Assembly: GCA_902506565.1 (NCBI GenBank)
Contig: LR732703.1
Span: forward strand, 3,392,256 to 3,456,255
Length of the DNA: 64,000 nucleotides
Origin: Burkholderiales bacterium 8X
GTDB lineage: Bacteria; Pseudomonadota; Gammaproteobacteria; Burkholderiales; Burkholderiaceae_C
Direction of reading: 5' to 3'
Below, piece by piece: positions 26,946-37,300 of this stretch; position 1 is the first letter of the stretch, and each line of letters begins with the position of its first letter. A program made the position numbers and the translations under genes. The notes under the pieces are model-generated. The model was not told the DNA's origin. It did not search any database and saw nothing but the letters and a program-made list of their open reading frames with translations.

Positions 26946-29522
26946 ATGACAACGCCCACAGCAACAACAAGATTCCACTGCTGCGACGAACGAAGACTGG
27001 CAGTGCTGCAACAAAGCGGCAGCGCCAACGCGATCGAATTCGTCGAGGTGCTGGACAAGTCCTCGCCGCCTTCGGCCCCCAGGCAGCAAACGCTGTTCGT
27101 GCGCCTCCTCAGGCCAGGTTTCGCCCTGGTCCCTGCCAACCTCCGCATCGACGGCGGGGAACGCATCGACACGGTCGGCATCCTCTGGGCCGCCGCCGCC
27201 GATGCGCTGCCGCCCGAAGCCGAAGCCGGCCTGGTCGACACGCTCGACGAACTCGCGCGCACCCTGGTCGTGCGCACCGACGGAAGCGGCGACTTCTCGC
27301 GGTACACGTTGTCGATCGTCTCCCATGCAGGCGGCACGACGGCGCCAGCCGACTTCGATCCGCGCTTGTCGCACATCGACTTCTCCTTCAAGGTCGAATG
27401 CCCATCCGACTTCGACTGCAAGGCCACGGACGATTGCCCGGCCGAGCCGAAGACCCGCGTCGACATCGACTACCTCGCCAAGGACTACCAGGGCTTTCGG
27501 CGGCTCATGCTCGACCGGCTTGCGCTGCAGGTGCCCGACTGGACCGAGCGATCCGGCGCCGACCTCGGCATCACGCTGGTCGAGCTGCTCGCGTATGCGG
27601 CCGACAACCTCTCGTATCGGCAGGACGCGATCGCGAACGAGGCCTACCTCGGCACGGCGCGGCAGCGCATCTCGGTCCGACGGCACGCGAGATTGGTCGA
27701 CTACCTGCTGCACGAAGGATGCAATGCGCGGGCGTTCGTGCAGATCGAGGTGGCTGGCGACAACGTGTTGTTGCCCGCAGGGACGCAGCTGCTGACCCGG
27801 GTGCCGCGGACGCCGTTGGTCCTCGCGCCGGAAAGCGATGCATGGCATGCGGCGCTTGCCGCGGGCGCGCAGGTCTTCGAGACCGCGCATGACGCGCTGC
27901 TCGACCGGAGCCTCGATCGGCTCGCCTTTCACACCTGGGGCGACCAGGGCTGCTGCCTGCCGCGCGGCAGCACTCGCGCCACGCTGCGCGGCCATGCGAC
28001 CGCCCTGCAGGTCGGCGACCTGCTGGTGTTCGAAGAACGGATCAGCCCGAGCACCTTCGCTCCGGAAGATGCCGACCGCACCCATCGCTGGGCCGTGCGC
28101 ATCACCGAAAGAACGCTCGGGGTCGATCCCTCGGGCGGCCTCTTCGACTTCCCTGCGGTGGACGAACCGGTGGACGTCACCGAGGTCGCCTGGGACGCGG
28201 CCGATGCCCTGCCCTTCGCGCTTTGCCTTTCGGTGACCGAACGGCCGGGGCTGGAGATCAGCGTCGCGCTCGGCAACATCGTGCTGGTCGACCACGGGCT
28301 CACGCTGGCCGACGAGGCGCTGGGCCGCGTGCCGGCGGCCCGCTTGCAACTGGCGCCGGCCGCGGCTTCGTGCGCGGGCTGCGACCCTGTCCCGCCGCGG
28401 CCGGTGCCGCCGCGGTTCCGGCCGACGCTCGCACAGACGCCGCTATCGCAGGGTTTCGACCTGGGCCAGATGCTGGCTGTGCCGATCGACGAGGACGAGG
28501 GCTGGTGGCCGGCGAGCGCGCTGCTCGCCATCGATCCGCGACAGGCGACGCCACGCATCGTGCTGACCGCACAGCCGGACGACCCGGGCGCCCTGCCCCA
28601 GACCTGGGCGGCGCGGCGCGACCTGCTCTCGAGCAGCGCGGACAGCGACGATTTCGTGGTCGAAGTCGACGACGACGGACGGGCGAGCCTGCGCTTCGGC
28701 GACGACCGGCGCGGCCGCCGGCCGGACAGCGGGACGAGCTTCAGGGCGCGCTATCGAATCGGCAACGGAACGGCCGGCAACGTGGGCGCCGACAGCATCG
28801 GGCACATCGTCTCGAACACCGCGGGCGTCTTCACTGCCGTGCGCAACCCGATGCCGGCCGCGGGCGGCATCGGGCCGGAGGACATCGAGGCGGCCCGGCG
28901 CGATGCGCCCGAGGCTTTTCGAACCCAGGAGCGCGCGGTGACGCCGGCCGACTACGCCGCCGCGGCCGAGCGCCGGCCGGACGTTCAACGCGCTGCGGCG
29001 ACCTTCCGCTGGACCGGCAGCTGGCACACGGTGTTCGTCACGCCCGACCGCTTCGGCGGCCTGACGGCCGACGCGGCGTTCACGCGCCGGCTGCGCCGCT
29101 TTCTCGAACGCTTTCGCATGGCGGGCTACGACCTCGACGTGAGCGCGCCGCGCCCGGTGCCGCTCGACCTGGCGCTGCACGTCTGCGTGCAGCCCGGCTA
29201 CTCTCGGGCCGAGGTGCTGCGGAGCGTGCAGGCGGTGCTGTCCTGCCGGGTGCTGGCTGACGGCACGCTGGGTGTCTTCCACCCGGACCGCTTCAGCTTC
29301 GGGCAGCCGGTGTACCTGAGCAGCGTCATCGCGGCGGCGCAGGCGGTCGAGGGCGTCGACTCGGTTCGGCCGGACGCCTTCGGGCGGCTCGGCGTCGGCG
29401 GCGCGGCAACGCTCGACCAAGGCGTGATTCCGATCGGCGCACTCGAGATCGCGCAACTGGCCGGCAACCCGAACTTTCCGGAGCGCGGCCGGCTGCGACT
29501 CACTGCGGGCGGAGGACTGTGA
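26946..29522 (+). CDS. Baseplate J-like wedge protein 1 (Afp11-like)
   Basis: The 858-aa protein belongs to the large 'putative baseplate assembly' group. The central segment VDIDYLAKDYQGFRRLMLDRLALQVPDW, then GITLVELLAYAADNLSYRQDAIANEAYLGTARQRISVRRHARLVDY is the conserved J-like core. A second conserved part (YRIGNGTAGNVGADSIGHIV ... NPMPAAGGIGPEDIEAARRDAPEAFRTQERAVTPADY) is at about 600-680. GGAAAG stands 8 bases before ATG 26946. It forms wedge dimers with the next gene's product, by analogy with T4 gp6. Confidence 0.92.
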   Translation: MTTPTATTRFHCCDERRLAVLQQSGSANAIEFVEVLDKSSPPSAPRQQTLFVRLLRPGFALVPANLRIDGGERIDTVGILWAAAADALPPEAEAGLVDTLDELARTLVVRTDGSGDFSRYTLSIVSHAGGTTAPADFDPRLSHIDFSFKVECPSDFDCKATDDCPAEPKTRVDIDYLAKDYQGFRRLMLDRLALQVPDWTERSGADLGITLVELLAYAADNLSYRQDAIANEAYLGTARQRISVRRHARLVDYLLHEGCNARAFVQIEVAGDNVLLPAGTQLLTRVPRTPLVLAPESDAWHAALAAGAQVFETAHDALLDRSLDRLAFHTWGDQGCCLPRGSTRATLRGHATALQVGDLLVFEERISPSTFAPEDADRTHRWAVRITERTLGVDPSGGLFDFPAVDEPVDVTEVAWDAADALPFALCLSVTERPGLEISVALGNIVLVDHGLTLADEALGRVPAARLQLAPAAASCAGCDPVPPRPVPPRFRPTLAQTPLSQGFDLGQMLAVPIDEDEGWWPASALLAIDPRQATPRIVLTAQPDDPGALPQTWAARRDLLSSSADSDDFVVEVDDDGRASLRFGDDRRGRRPDSGTSFRARYRIGNGTAGNVGADSIGHIVSNTAGVFTAVRNPMPAAGGIGPEDIEAARRDAPEAFRTQERAVTPADYAAAAERRPDVQRAAATFRWTGSWHTVFVTPDRFGGLTADAAFTRRLRRFLERFRMAGYDLDVSAPRPVPLDLALHVCVQPGYSRAEVLRSVQAVLSCRVLADGTLGVFHPDRFSFGQPVYLSSVIAAAQAVEGVDSVRPDAFGRLGVGGAATLDQGVIPIGALEIAQLAGNPNFPERGRLRLTAGGGL

Positions 29523-29524
29523 CC

Positions 29525-32125
29525 ATGAAGCCGCACCTGTTGTCACGCCCGCCCGAAAGCGACTCCTGCGGTTGCTGCAGCGGGATCGGAGCCGAGACGC
29601 CGCAAGGCATCGACAACCGCTACGGCCTCTCGGCCGTCCGCTATCGAATCGGCGACCAGGCCGGCTTCGCGAGCAGCCTGCGCCATGCACTGTCGCGAAG
29701 CCGCTTCGCACCGCTCGGCCAGCTGCGCACGCGCGATGCGGACGACTTCACGATCGCCTTGATCGACGCCTTTGCCTGCTCGGCGGACGTGCTGACCTTC
29801 TACCAGGAGCGGATCGCGAACGAGTCCTTCCTGCGGACTGCCACCGAACGGGTGTCGCTGCAGGAACTCGGCAAGCTGGTCGGCTATCGGCTTCGTCCAG
29901 GCGTGGCGGCGGAGAGCTGGCTCGCGTTCGCGCTCGAAACCCCGCCCACCGCGCCTGCGGGCTTGGCGCCGGAGCCGGGCAACTTCGTGACCGGCGTTCC
30001 CACGCGCGTGTCGCTATCGGCCGGACTGGCGGTCCAAAGCGTGCCGGGGCCGGGCGAGAAGCCGCAGGCCTTCGAAACGGTCGAAGCCCTGCTGGAGGCG
30101 AGGCCGGAATGGAGCGCGATCCAGCCGTGGATGAGCGAGTCCGGTCGGCCGGCGCGGGGCGACACCCGCACCTACCTCGCGGGCGTCGGCAATGGGCTGA
30201 AGCCGGGCGACGCGCTGCTGATCGTCGGCAGCGAGTTCGACGCCAACCCGGACAGCAACGCCTGGGACTTCCGCCTGATCGAGCGGGTCGAGCTGCAGCC
30301 GGCCTTCGATCGCACGCTGGTTGCCTGGAAACGCGGGCTGGGTTCGATCTCGCCGTCGATGTCGCCTTCGGCCACGCCGCGGGTGCATGTTCTGCGAAGG
30401 CGCGCCTCGGCGTTCGGTCACAACGCGCCGATGTGGCAGGCCATGGGCAGCGATTTCAGGCGCAGCTATCCGGGCGGCACCGATGCGACCGATTGGCCGG
30501 AGTTCGTGCTGTCCCGCCATGCGGCGAGCAGCGTGATCGACCTCGATGCCGTCTACCCGGAGATCGCGAACGGCAGCCTGCTGGTGCTGGCCAAGGGCAG
30601 CTTCGACTATGCGTCGGAGCCGGCACCGGGCGGCACGTACGTCGAGCTGTACCGGGTCGCCGGCGTGTCCGAGGTGTCGCGCGCCGAGTTCGCGCTGTCT
30701 GCCAAGCTGACCCGGCTGCGGCTTTCGGGCGCCAACTACGACACGCAATTCAGGCGGCAGGTGCGCGAGACCGCCGTGTTCGCGCAATCGCAGCAACTCG
30801 AGCTCGCTCCCTATCCGGTGGCCGGGGAGGTCGAGGGCGATCGGATCGAGGTCGCAGTCGATGCCGAGGGCCTGCTGCCGGGGCGGCGGCTCGTGGTTCG
30901 AGGCACGGCTGCGAAGGACGGCTCGCCGGTGGTCGCCGCCGTCAGCCTGGTCGAGGCGGTGCCGGCAGGCCGGGGCTGCTGCGTGCTGCGCATCGCGCCG
31001 CCGCTCGCCGTGCCGCTTCGCCGCGCCAGCGTGGTGGTGCATGCGAACGTGACCTTGGCATCGCATGGCCAATCGGTCTCGCAGGTGCTGGGAAGCGGCG
31101 ATGCGAGCCGCGCCTTCCAGCGCTTCGAGCTGAAGCACGCGCCGCTTTCCTGGCGCGCGGCAGCCAACGAGCTGGGCGCCGAAGCCGATATCGAACTGCG
31201 CATCGGCGACATCGCCTGGACCCGGCGGCGATCGCTGTTCGAAGCCGGCGCCGGCGAACGCAGCTATGCCCTCGAAACGGACGAGCAGGGCCGCAACTTC
31301 GCGCTCTTCGGCGACGGCATCCGCGGCGCGCGCCTTCCGACCCGACCGAACAACGTGCGAGCGACCTATCGCAAGGGCCTTGGCAGCGAAGGCAATGTCG
31401 CGGCCGGCAAGCTGACCCAGCTGATGAGCCGCCCGATCGGGCTCAAGAGCGTGAGCAACCCCCTGGCCGCTGCCGGCGGCACCGATCCGGAAGGCGCCGA
31501 TGCCGCGCGGCAAAGCATTCCGCTGGTCACCCGCACGCTCGGCCGGGCGGTGTCGCTGCTCGACTACGAGGATTTCGCCCGCGCGTTCAGCGGCATCGCG
31601 AAGGCGAGCGCCGCCGTGCTGCAGCTGCCGGCCGGCGCCACGGTCGCGATCACGCTCGCAGCGCCGGGCGGCGAACCGATCTCGCCCGAAAGCCCAGTCT
31701 GGGTTCATCTGATCGCGGCGCTGCAAAAGAGCGGCGATCCCTACGTGCCGGTGCGCTTGCTGGCCAGCCGGCACAGCCACTTTCGCCTCGGCTTGCGGAT
31801 CGAGGTCGAGCCCGGCTGGCAGGCATCGACGGTGCTGGCCGCAGTCGAGGCGGCGCTGCGCGATCGATTCGGCTTCGATCGTCGCCAGCTGGGACAACCG
31901 GTCCAGCAGTCGGAGGTGATCGCCACGGCGCAGGCGGTGTCCGGCGTTCGCGCGGTGGACCTCACGCGCCTTCATGGCGGCAGCCAGCCGGTCTCGCAGA
32001 CCTTGCCGTCGGTGCAGGTGCGGCTGCTGGCCTCGCGCATGCGGGTCGCGAACGGCATGGCGCTGCCGGCGGAGCTGCTCACGCTCGATCCGGGCCCGCT
32101 CGACACGCTGGAGGAGATGACATGA
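29525..32125 (+). CDS. Baseplate J-like wedge protein 2
   Basis: The 866-aa paralogue of the preceding protein has the same core (DDFTIALIDAFACSADVLTFYQERIANESFLRTATERVSLQELGKLVGYRLRPG) and the C-terminal NNVRATYRKGLGSEGNVAAGKLTQL ... NPLAAAGGTDPEGADAARQSIPLVTRTLGRAVSLLDYEDFA. A Cys cluster (DSCGCCSGIG) lies at its N terminus. ATG 29525 with GGAGG upstream is preferred to the GTG at 29519. Two successive J-like genes are usual in this eCIS type. Confidence 0.92.
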   Translation: MKPHLLSRPPESDSCGCCSGIGAETPQGIDNRYGLSAVRYRIGDQAGFASSLRHALSRSRFAPLGQLRTRDADDFTIALIDAFACSADVLTFYQERIANESFLRTATERVSLQELGKLVGYRLRPGVAAESWLAFALETPPTAPAGLAPEPGNFVTGVPTRVSLSAGLAVQSVPGPGEKPQAFETVEALLEARPEWSAIQPWMSESGRPARGDTRTYLAGVGNGLKPGDALLIVGSEFDANPDSNAWDFRLIERVELQPAFDRTLVAWKRGLGSISPSMSPSATPRVHVLRRRASAFGHNAPMWQAMGSDFRRSYPGGTDATDWPEFVLSRHAASSVIDLDAVYPEIANGSLLVLAKGSFDYASEPAPGGTYVELYRVAGVSEVSRAEFALSAKLTRLRLSGANYDTQFRRQVRETAVFAQSQQLELAPYPVAGEVEGDRIEVAVDAEGLLPGRRLVVRGTAAKDGSPVVAAVSLVEAVPAGRGCCVLRIAPPLAVPLRRASVVVHANVTLASHGQSVSQVLGSGDASRAFQRFELKHAPLSWRAAANELGAEADIELRIGDIAWTRRRSLFEAGAGERSYALETDEQGRNFALFGDGIRGARLPTRPNNVRATYRKGLGSEGNVAAGKLTQLMSRPIGLKSVSNPLAAAGGTDPEGADAARQSIPLVTRTLGRAVSLLDYEDFARAFSGIAKASAAVLQLPAGATVAITLAAPGGEPISPESPVWVHLIAALQKSGDPYVPVRLLASRHSHFRLGLRIEVEPGWQASTVLAAVEAALRDRFGFDRRQLGQPVQQSEVIATAQAVSGVRAVDLTRLHGGSQPVSQTLPSVQVRLLASRMRVANGMALPAELLTLDPGPLDTLEEMT

Positions 32126-32159
32126 ACCGAGACCACCCGAGCGACGGCAGGAAGGCGCC

Positions 32160-34322
32160 ATGAGCCTCGATGCCGATCGGCTCTACGAGCTGCTGCCAGC
32201 CATCCATCGCATTCGTGACGGCGAACAGGGCGGGCCGCTGCGCGCCTTGCTCGCGGCCTTCGCGGAGGAGTTCGCCGCGCTCGAGGACAACATCGAGCAG
32301 CTCTACGACGACCAGTTCATCGAGACCTGCGCGGACTGGGTCGCGCCGTACATCGGCGACCTGGTCGGCTATCGGCCGCTGCACGGGCTGGGCGGCGCCG
32401 CCGGGCCCGGTCTCGCACCGGCGGTGGCCTCCCCGCGAGCCGAAGTCGCCAACACCATTCGACTGCGCCGCCGCAAGGGAACGGCGCTGATGCTCGAACA
32501 GCTGGCCGGCGACGTCACCGGCTGGCCGGCCCATGCGGTCGAGTTCTTCGAACAGCTCGCGACCACCCAGTACATGAAGCATCCGCGGCTGCACGCGCCG
32601 GCGACCGCCGACCTGCGCCGTACGCGGGCCCTGTTCGAGCAGGGCGGGCCTTTCAATGCCCTGGCCCACACCGCCGAAATGCGTCGGCCCGAGACCGGCG
32701 CCGGGCGCTACAACATTCCGAACATCGGCATCTTCCTGTGGCGGCTTCGGGCATTCCGCCTCGGCAGCGTGCCGCTGACGCCCGACCCGACGGACGCGAG
32801 CGGCCGCAGGTTTCGGCTGAATCCGCTCGGCGCCGACCTGCAACTGTTTCGCCGTGCCCGCACCGAAGACGACATCACGCACTTGGCGGAGCCGATCAAC
32901 CTGCCGGCGCCGCTTTCGGTTCGCCTGATGGCACTTGCCGTCCGGAGCGCGCAAGCCGCAAGTCCGCCGGCCCCGGATGCCCGGCTGGACGACGACTACG
33001 GCGAGGGTGAAAGCCTGGTGTTCCTCCGCCCCGGCAACGCCGGTGGCCCGCCGACGCCGGTGCCGCTCGCGGCGGTGCGGGTCTGCGACCTTCGCGATCG
33101 GCTGGATGCCGGCGGCAACCCGATCGGCTGGAACCACGAAGACGCACTGCCGGCCGGCACCATCGGCTTCGATCCGGAACGCGGCCGCGTGCTGCTCGGG
33201 GACGTGGCGGACGGGCCGCTGCTGGCGAGCTTTCATTTGGGTGCTGCCAGTGCCATCGGGGGCGGCGAATACGAGCGCTCGCCCGAGGGCGCCGACTTGC
33301 CGGCGCAGCGGGCCATCCGCGACGGTGCTTCGCTGCAGCCGATGCTGGATCAGATGTCGGGCGGCGGTCGGCTGCTGATCGGCGACAGCCTTCGCTACGA
33401 GGGGACGCCGGCACCTCGCTTTGAGGTCGATGCGCCGAGCGATGACGCATCGCCCGGCATCGCCTTGGTGGTGGCCGCACGCAACGGCGCGAGGCCGTTG
33501 ATCGAGGCGACCGGCGAAATCGCGCTCGCCATCGGCCGCCGCGGCCGGCTGGTGCTGGACGGCCTGGTGATATCGGGCGCCGTGCTGAGACTGGCGGCGC
33601 CTGCCGCCGGAGACGACGCCCCGTGCGAGCTCGTGCTTCGCGACTGCACGCTGGTGCCGGGCATCTCGCTGTTGCCGGACGGAAGCGCCGCCTCGCCCGG
33701 CACCCCGAGCCTGATCGTCGAGCATCCGTTCGCCAGCATCACGCTGGAGCGCTGCATCACCGGGCCGCTGCAGATCGTGCGCGGTGCAGAAGTCGCGCTG
33801 GTCGATTGCATCCTGGACGCTGTCGATGCCAGCAACGTGGCCTTCGACGGAGACGGCGCCGGCGGACCCGGCGGCATGCTGACGCTGCGCGAATGCACGG
33901 TGGTCGGCAAGCTGCACACGCGCCGGCTCGAACTCGCATCCAACAGCCTGCTGGTGGCTGCGCTCGGGCCGTCCGCCACCGAAACCTGGCGGGCACCGGT
34001 CATTGCCGAGCGCCGCCAGCAGGGCTGCGTGCGCTTCAGCTACCTGCCGGCCGGCGCCATCACGCCGCGGCGCTTCCGCTGCATGCCCGACGCGGGGCAC
34101 CTCGATGCAGCGCCGCACTTCAGCTCGCTGCGGTATGGCGCGCCCGGCTACGGCCAGCTGCGCCAGGTCACATCGAAGGCGATCCGCGAGGGCGCCGACG
34201 ACGGCGGCGAGATGGGCGTGCTGCACGGCCTCTTTCAGCCCCAGCGAGAGAACAACCTGCGCATCCGGCTGGACGAATACCTGCGGTTCGGCCTTCGTGC
34301 CGGCTTCTTCCATGCCAACTGA
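32160..34322 (+). CDS. gpI-like tail protein with extended beta-rich C terminus
   Basis: The N-terminal 200 residues (LYELLPAIHRIRDGEQGGPLRALLAAFAEEFAALEDNIEQLYDDQFIETCADWVAPYIGDLVGYRP) match the phage P2 gpI-like family that closes the baseplate wedge. The remainder (about 330-650) has short beta-helix-like rungs (LVLRDCTLVPG, ITLERCITGPLQIVRGAEVALVDCILDAV), which suggest a rigid arm projecting toward fibres or receptor. The total of 720 aa is much longer than phage gpI. ATG 32160 follows AGGAAGG. Confidence 0.85.
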   Translation: MSLDADRLYELLPAIHRIRDGEQGGPLRALLAAFAEEFAALEDNIEQLYDDQFIETCADWVAPYIGDLVGYRPLHGLGGAAGPGLAPAVASPRAEVANTIRLRRRKGTALMLEQLAGDVTGWPAHAVEFFEQLATTQYMKHPRLHAPATADLRRTRALFEQGGPFNALAHTAEMRRPETGAGRYNIPNIGIFLWRLRAFRLGSVPLTPDPTDASGRRFRLNPLGADLQLFRRARTEDDITHLAEPINLPAPLSVRLMALAVRSAQAASPPAPDARLDDDYGEGESLVFLRPGNAGGPPTPVPLAAVRVCDLRDRLDAGGNPIGWNHEDALPAGTIGFDPERGRVLLGDVADGPLLASFHLGAASAIGGGEYERSPEGADLPAQRAIRDGASLQPMLDQMSGGGRLLIGDSLRYEGTPAPRFEVDAPSDDASPGIALVVAARNGARPLIEATGEIALAIGRRGRLVLDGLVISGAVLRLAAPAAGDDAPCELVLRDCTLVPGISLLPDGSAASPGTPSLIVEHPFASITLERCITGPLQIVRGAEVALVDCILDAVDASNVAFDGDGAGGPGGMLTLRECTVVGKLHTRRLELASNSLLVAALGPSATETWRAPVIAERRQQGCVRFSYLPAGAITPRRFRCMPDAGHLDAAPHFSSLRYGAPGYGQLRQVTSKAIREGADDGGEMGVLHGLFQPQRENNLRIRLDEYLRFGLRAGFFHAN

Positions 34323-34354
34323 TTTCCACATGACCGAACCACGGGAGAGATGAC

Positions 34355-37300
34355 ATGGCCGCCGATCTTTCACGCATGCGCTTGAACCCCTTGCTCGACT
34401 ACGCCGGCGTGGAGCTCAAGCAAGGCGCGGTGCTGCTGGACGCGGACGCGAACGAGCTGGTCGCGATCCTCGACCGGCGCCTCCGAGCGCTGGCGAGCGA
34501 CACGCTCGGCCGCGCGACCGTGTCCGCCAACACGCCAGAAGCCTTTAAGGTCACTGCCGTGGCGGGGGCCCTGCAGATCGGCCGCGGCCGGATGTACGTC
34601 GACGGCATGCTGGCCGAGAACCACGGCGTTGCCGGCTCGAATGCAGGCGCCGAGGCACGCTTCGACGACCTGCTGGCGGAAACCTTCTTCGACGGCCCGA
34701 TCGCCCTTGCCGAACAACCCTACCTGCCGGCGCCCGCCGCGCTGCCGAGTTCGGGCGTGCATCTCGTGTACCTGGACGTCTGGGATCGCGAACTCACCCA
34801 CCTGGAGCAGCCGGCATTGATCGAGAGCGCGATCGGCGTCGAGACCAGCTCGCGCCGCCAGACGGCCTGGCAGGTCCGGGTGCTGGCAGAAGCGGCGGGC
34901 AACGGCAGTTGCGCCTCGCCGGATGCCGAGATACCGGGCTGGAGCAGCCTGATCGCGCCCTCCACCGGCGTGCTCAGCACCGGCACCTTCGATGTCGCGG
35001 CGGTGGCCGACCCGTGCGAACTGCCGCCGACCGGTGGCTACCAGGGTCTCGAGAACCAGCTCTATCGCGTCGAGATCCACGACGGCGGCGCGCCCGGCAA
35101 CGCGACCTTCAAGTGGTCGCGCGAGAACGCGAGCGTTGGCAGCGCCGTGAGCCGCATCGTCTCGGCGACGGCGCTCGAACTGCAGTCGCTGGGCCGTGAC
35201 GACGTGCTGCGGATTTCGAGCGGCGATTGGGTCGAGATCACGGACGACCTGAGCGAACTGTCGCAACGTCCGGGCGAGATTCGCCGTGTCACGGTGGATG
35301 ACGCCACCCGACGCCTCGAACTTGCAGCGCCGCTTCCGGCCGAGATGCTGCCGTCCGCTTTCCCGGACGCATCGATGCCGATGCAACGCCATCTGAGGGT
35401 GCGGCGCTGGGACCAGAAAGGCCGCATCCTCCGCACGGCAGCCAACGGCAACACGGCTCCCGTGCAAGACCTGGACGCAGCCGGATCGAGCGGCCTCATC
35501 ACCGTGCCGGCATCGGCGAACACCGAACTGCTGCTCGAGAACGGCGTGACCGTGCGCTTCGACAGCAGCGGTGCCAAGGGTTTCAGGAGCGGCGATTTCT
35601 GGTGCTTCGCGGCCCGCACGGCCGACGGCTCGGTCGAAGCGCTCGACCGGGCCCCGCCGCGCGGCATCCATCACCATTACGCGCGCCTCGGCTTCTGGGA
35701 CGTGGCCGCCGGCACGGTGAGCGATTGCCGCCAGCACTGGCCGCCGGCCTCGGGCGGCAGCGACTGTGCCTGCACCGCCTGCGTCACGCCCGAGACGCAT
35801 GCGAGCGGCCAGCTCACCATCCAGGCCGCGATCGACCGGGTGCGCGATACCGGCGGCACGGTCTGCCTGCATGCCGGCCAGTACACGCTGGCCGAACCGG
35901 TCCGCATCGCCAATGCCCGATCGGTGCGGGTGCAAGGGCAAGGCCCGGCGACCGTGCTGGTCGCGCCGGGCAGCGCCTTCGTGGTCGAGCGAAGCGCCGC
36001 GATCGCACTCGAGGACATGACCCTGCTCTCGATCGGGCAAGCCTCGGTCGTGAGCGTCCGCAGCGCGATCGGGCTTTTGCTCCGACGACTGGTGATCCTC
36101 GTGCCGGCGCTGCGGGATACGCGCGGCGCAGCGATCTCGCTCGCCGGCGTCGTGGCCGGCGCCACCATCGAGGACAACTTCATCATCGCGCCGGACGGCA
36201 TCCGGGCGGGCGAGCCCACGGCCGAGGATGCGCCCGGCTTCCTCATCACGGCGCTCCTGCGCATCACGGACAACCTGCTTTGGTGCCAGCGAAACGGCAT
36301 CGTGCTGAGCGGGCGCTCTGCCCATCTGCTCGACTCGCGGATCGCAGGCAACCAGTTGCTGGGCGGCCGCATCCAAGGCATCGCGCTGACAGGCTTCGCG
36401 CTGCCGGGCGCGGCCATGCGGCTGCAGGACAACAGCCTGTCGGTGAACGGCCCCGGCATCCGATGCGCGCTCGACGGAAGCTGGATCGAGCGCAACAAGC
36501 TGCATGCCGCCCGGCAAGGCGACCGCGAACCGACCGGCGCCGGCATCCACCTCGCGGTGGGCCTGGACGCGAGCGGCAGCGACCAGTGCCAGGTCATCGG
36601 CAACCAGCTGCGCGGATTTCCGGATGCCGGCGTGCTGGTGCAGGCTCCTGCGAAGGAGCTGTTGATCGACCAGAACATCATCGAAGCCTGCGGCAGCGGC
36701 ATCCTGATGATCGACGGCGCGCGCTCGGGGTCGCTCACCATCACCGGCAATCACCTACGCAGCATCGGAAGCGGCTCCGCCGATGGCGCCGACGGCGGCG
36801 CGCAGCCCGATAGCGCCATCGGCCCGGTGGTGGCCGGCATCGGCGTGCTGCGGACGCAGGCCGCCACCATCGCGGGCAACACGGTGCGCCAGGTCGGCAC
36901 CGAGCTTGCGCGCGCCAAGCAACTGGTCGCGGGCATCTTCGGAATGTCGGTGCAGCGCATCCGCATCCATGGCAACGAAGTGACCGAGATCGGGCCGCCG
37001 ACCGAGTTCGGCGGCACCGCGGCCGGCATCATGCTGCGTGCGCCCTACGCCCAGGTCGCGATCGCGAACAACCATGTCGAGCGCGATCCGCAGCCGAGCG
37101 AGCAGCCCAATGCCGCCTCCTGGTATGCGCTGCTGCTGGACGAACCCAGCGCCCGCGAACGGGTGCTGTCACGCATGGCGAACTTCAGCGCCATCAAGCT
37201 GGACGAGGCACGCACGCTGGTCGTGGCCGGCAACCGTGCCTGGGTCGATGTCGGCGCCACCGCGGTGGATGCGGCCGGCGCGGCCGTGGTGCGCGGCGCC

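Noticed and set aside
26750..27892. Frame starting by ATGA overlap with the gp25 stop
   Set aside because: It translates the repeat cluster into Gly/Ser/Arg-rich sequence and then the shadow of the J-like gene, with no conserved segment.
25977..28349. A 790-codon open frame on the minus strand opposite the gp25 and first J-like genes
   Set aside because: It is antisense to two well-supported baseplate genes and crosses the intergenic repeat. It has no recognisable domains.
34370..36754. A 794-codon minus-strand frame opposite the beta-helix gene
   Set aside because: It is the shadow of the DUF6519/beta-helix gene; the sense-strand protein has clear repeats and a start with a ribosome-binding site.
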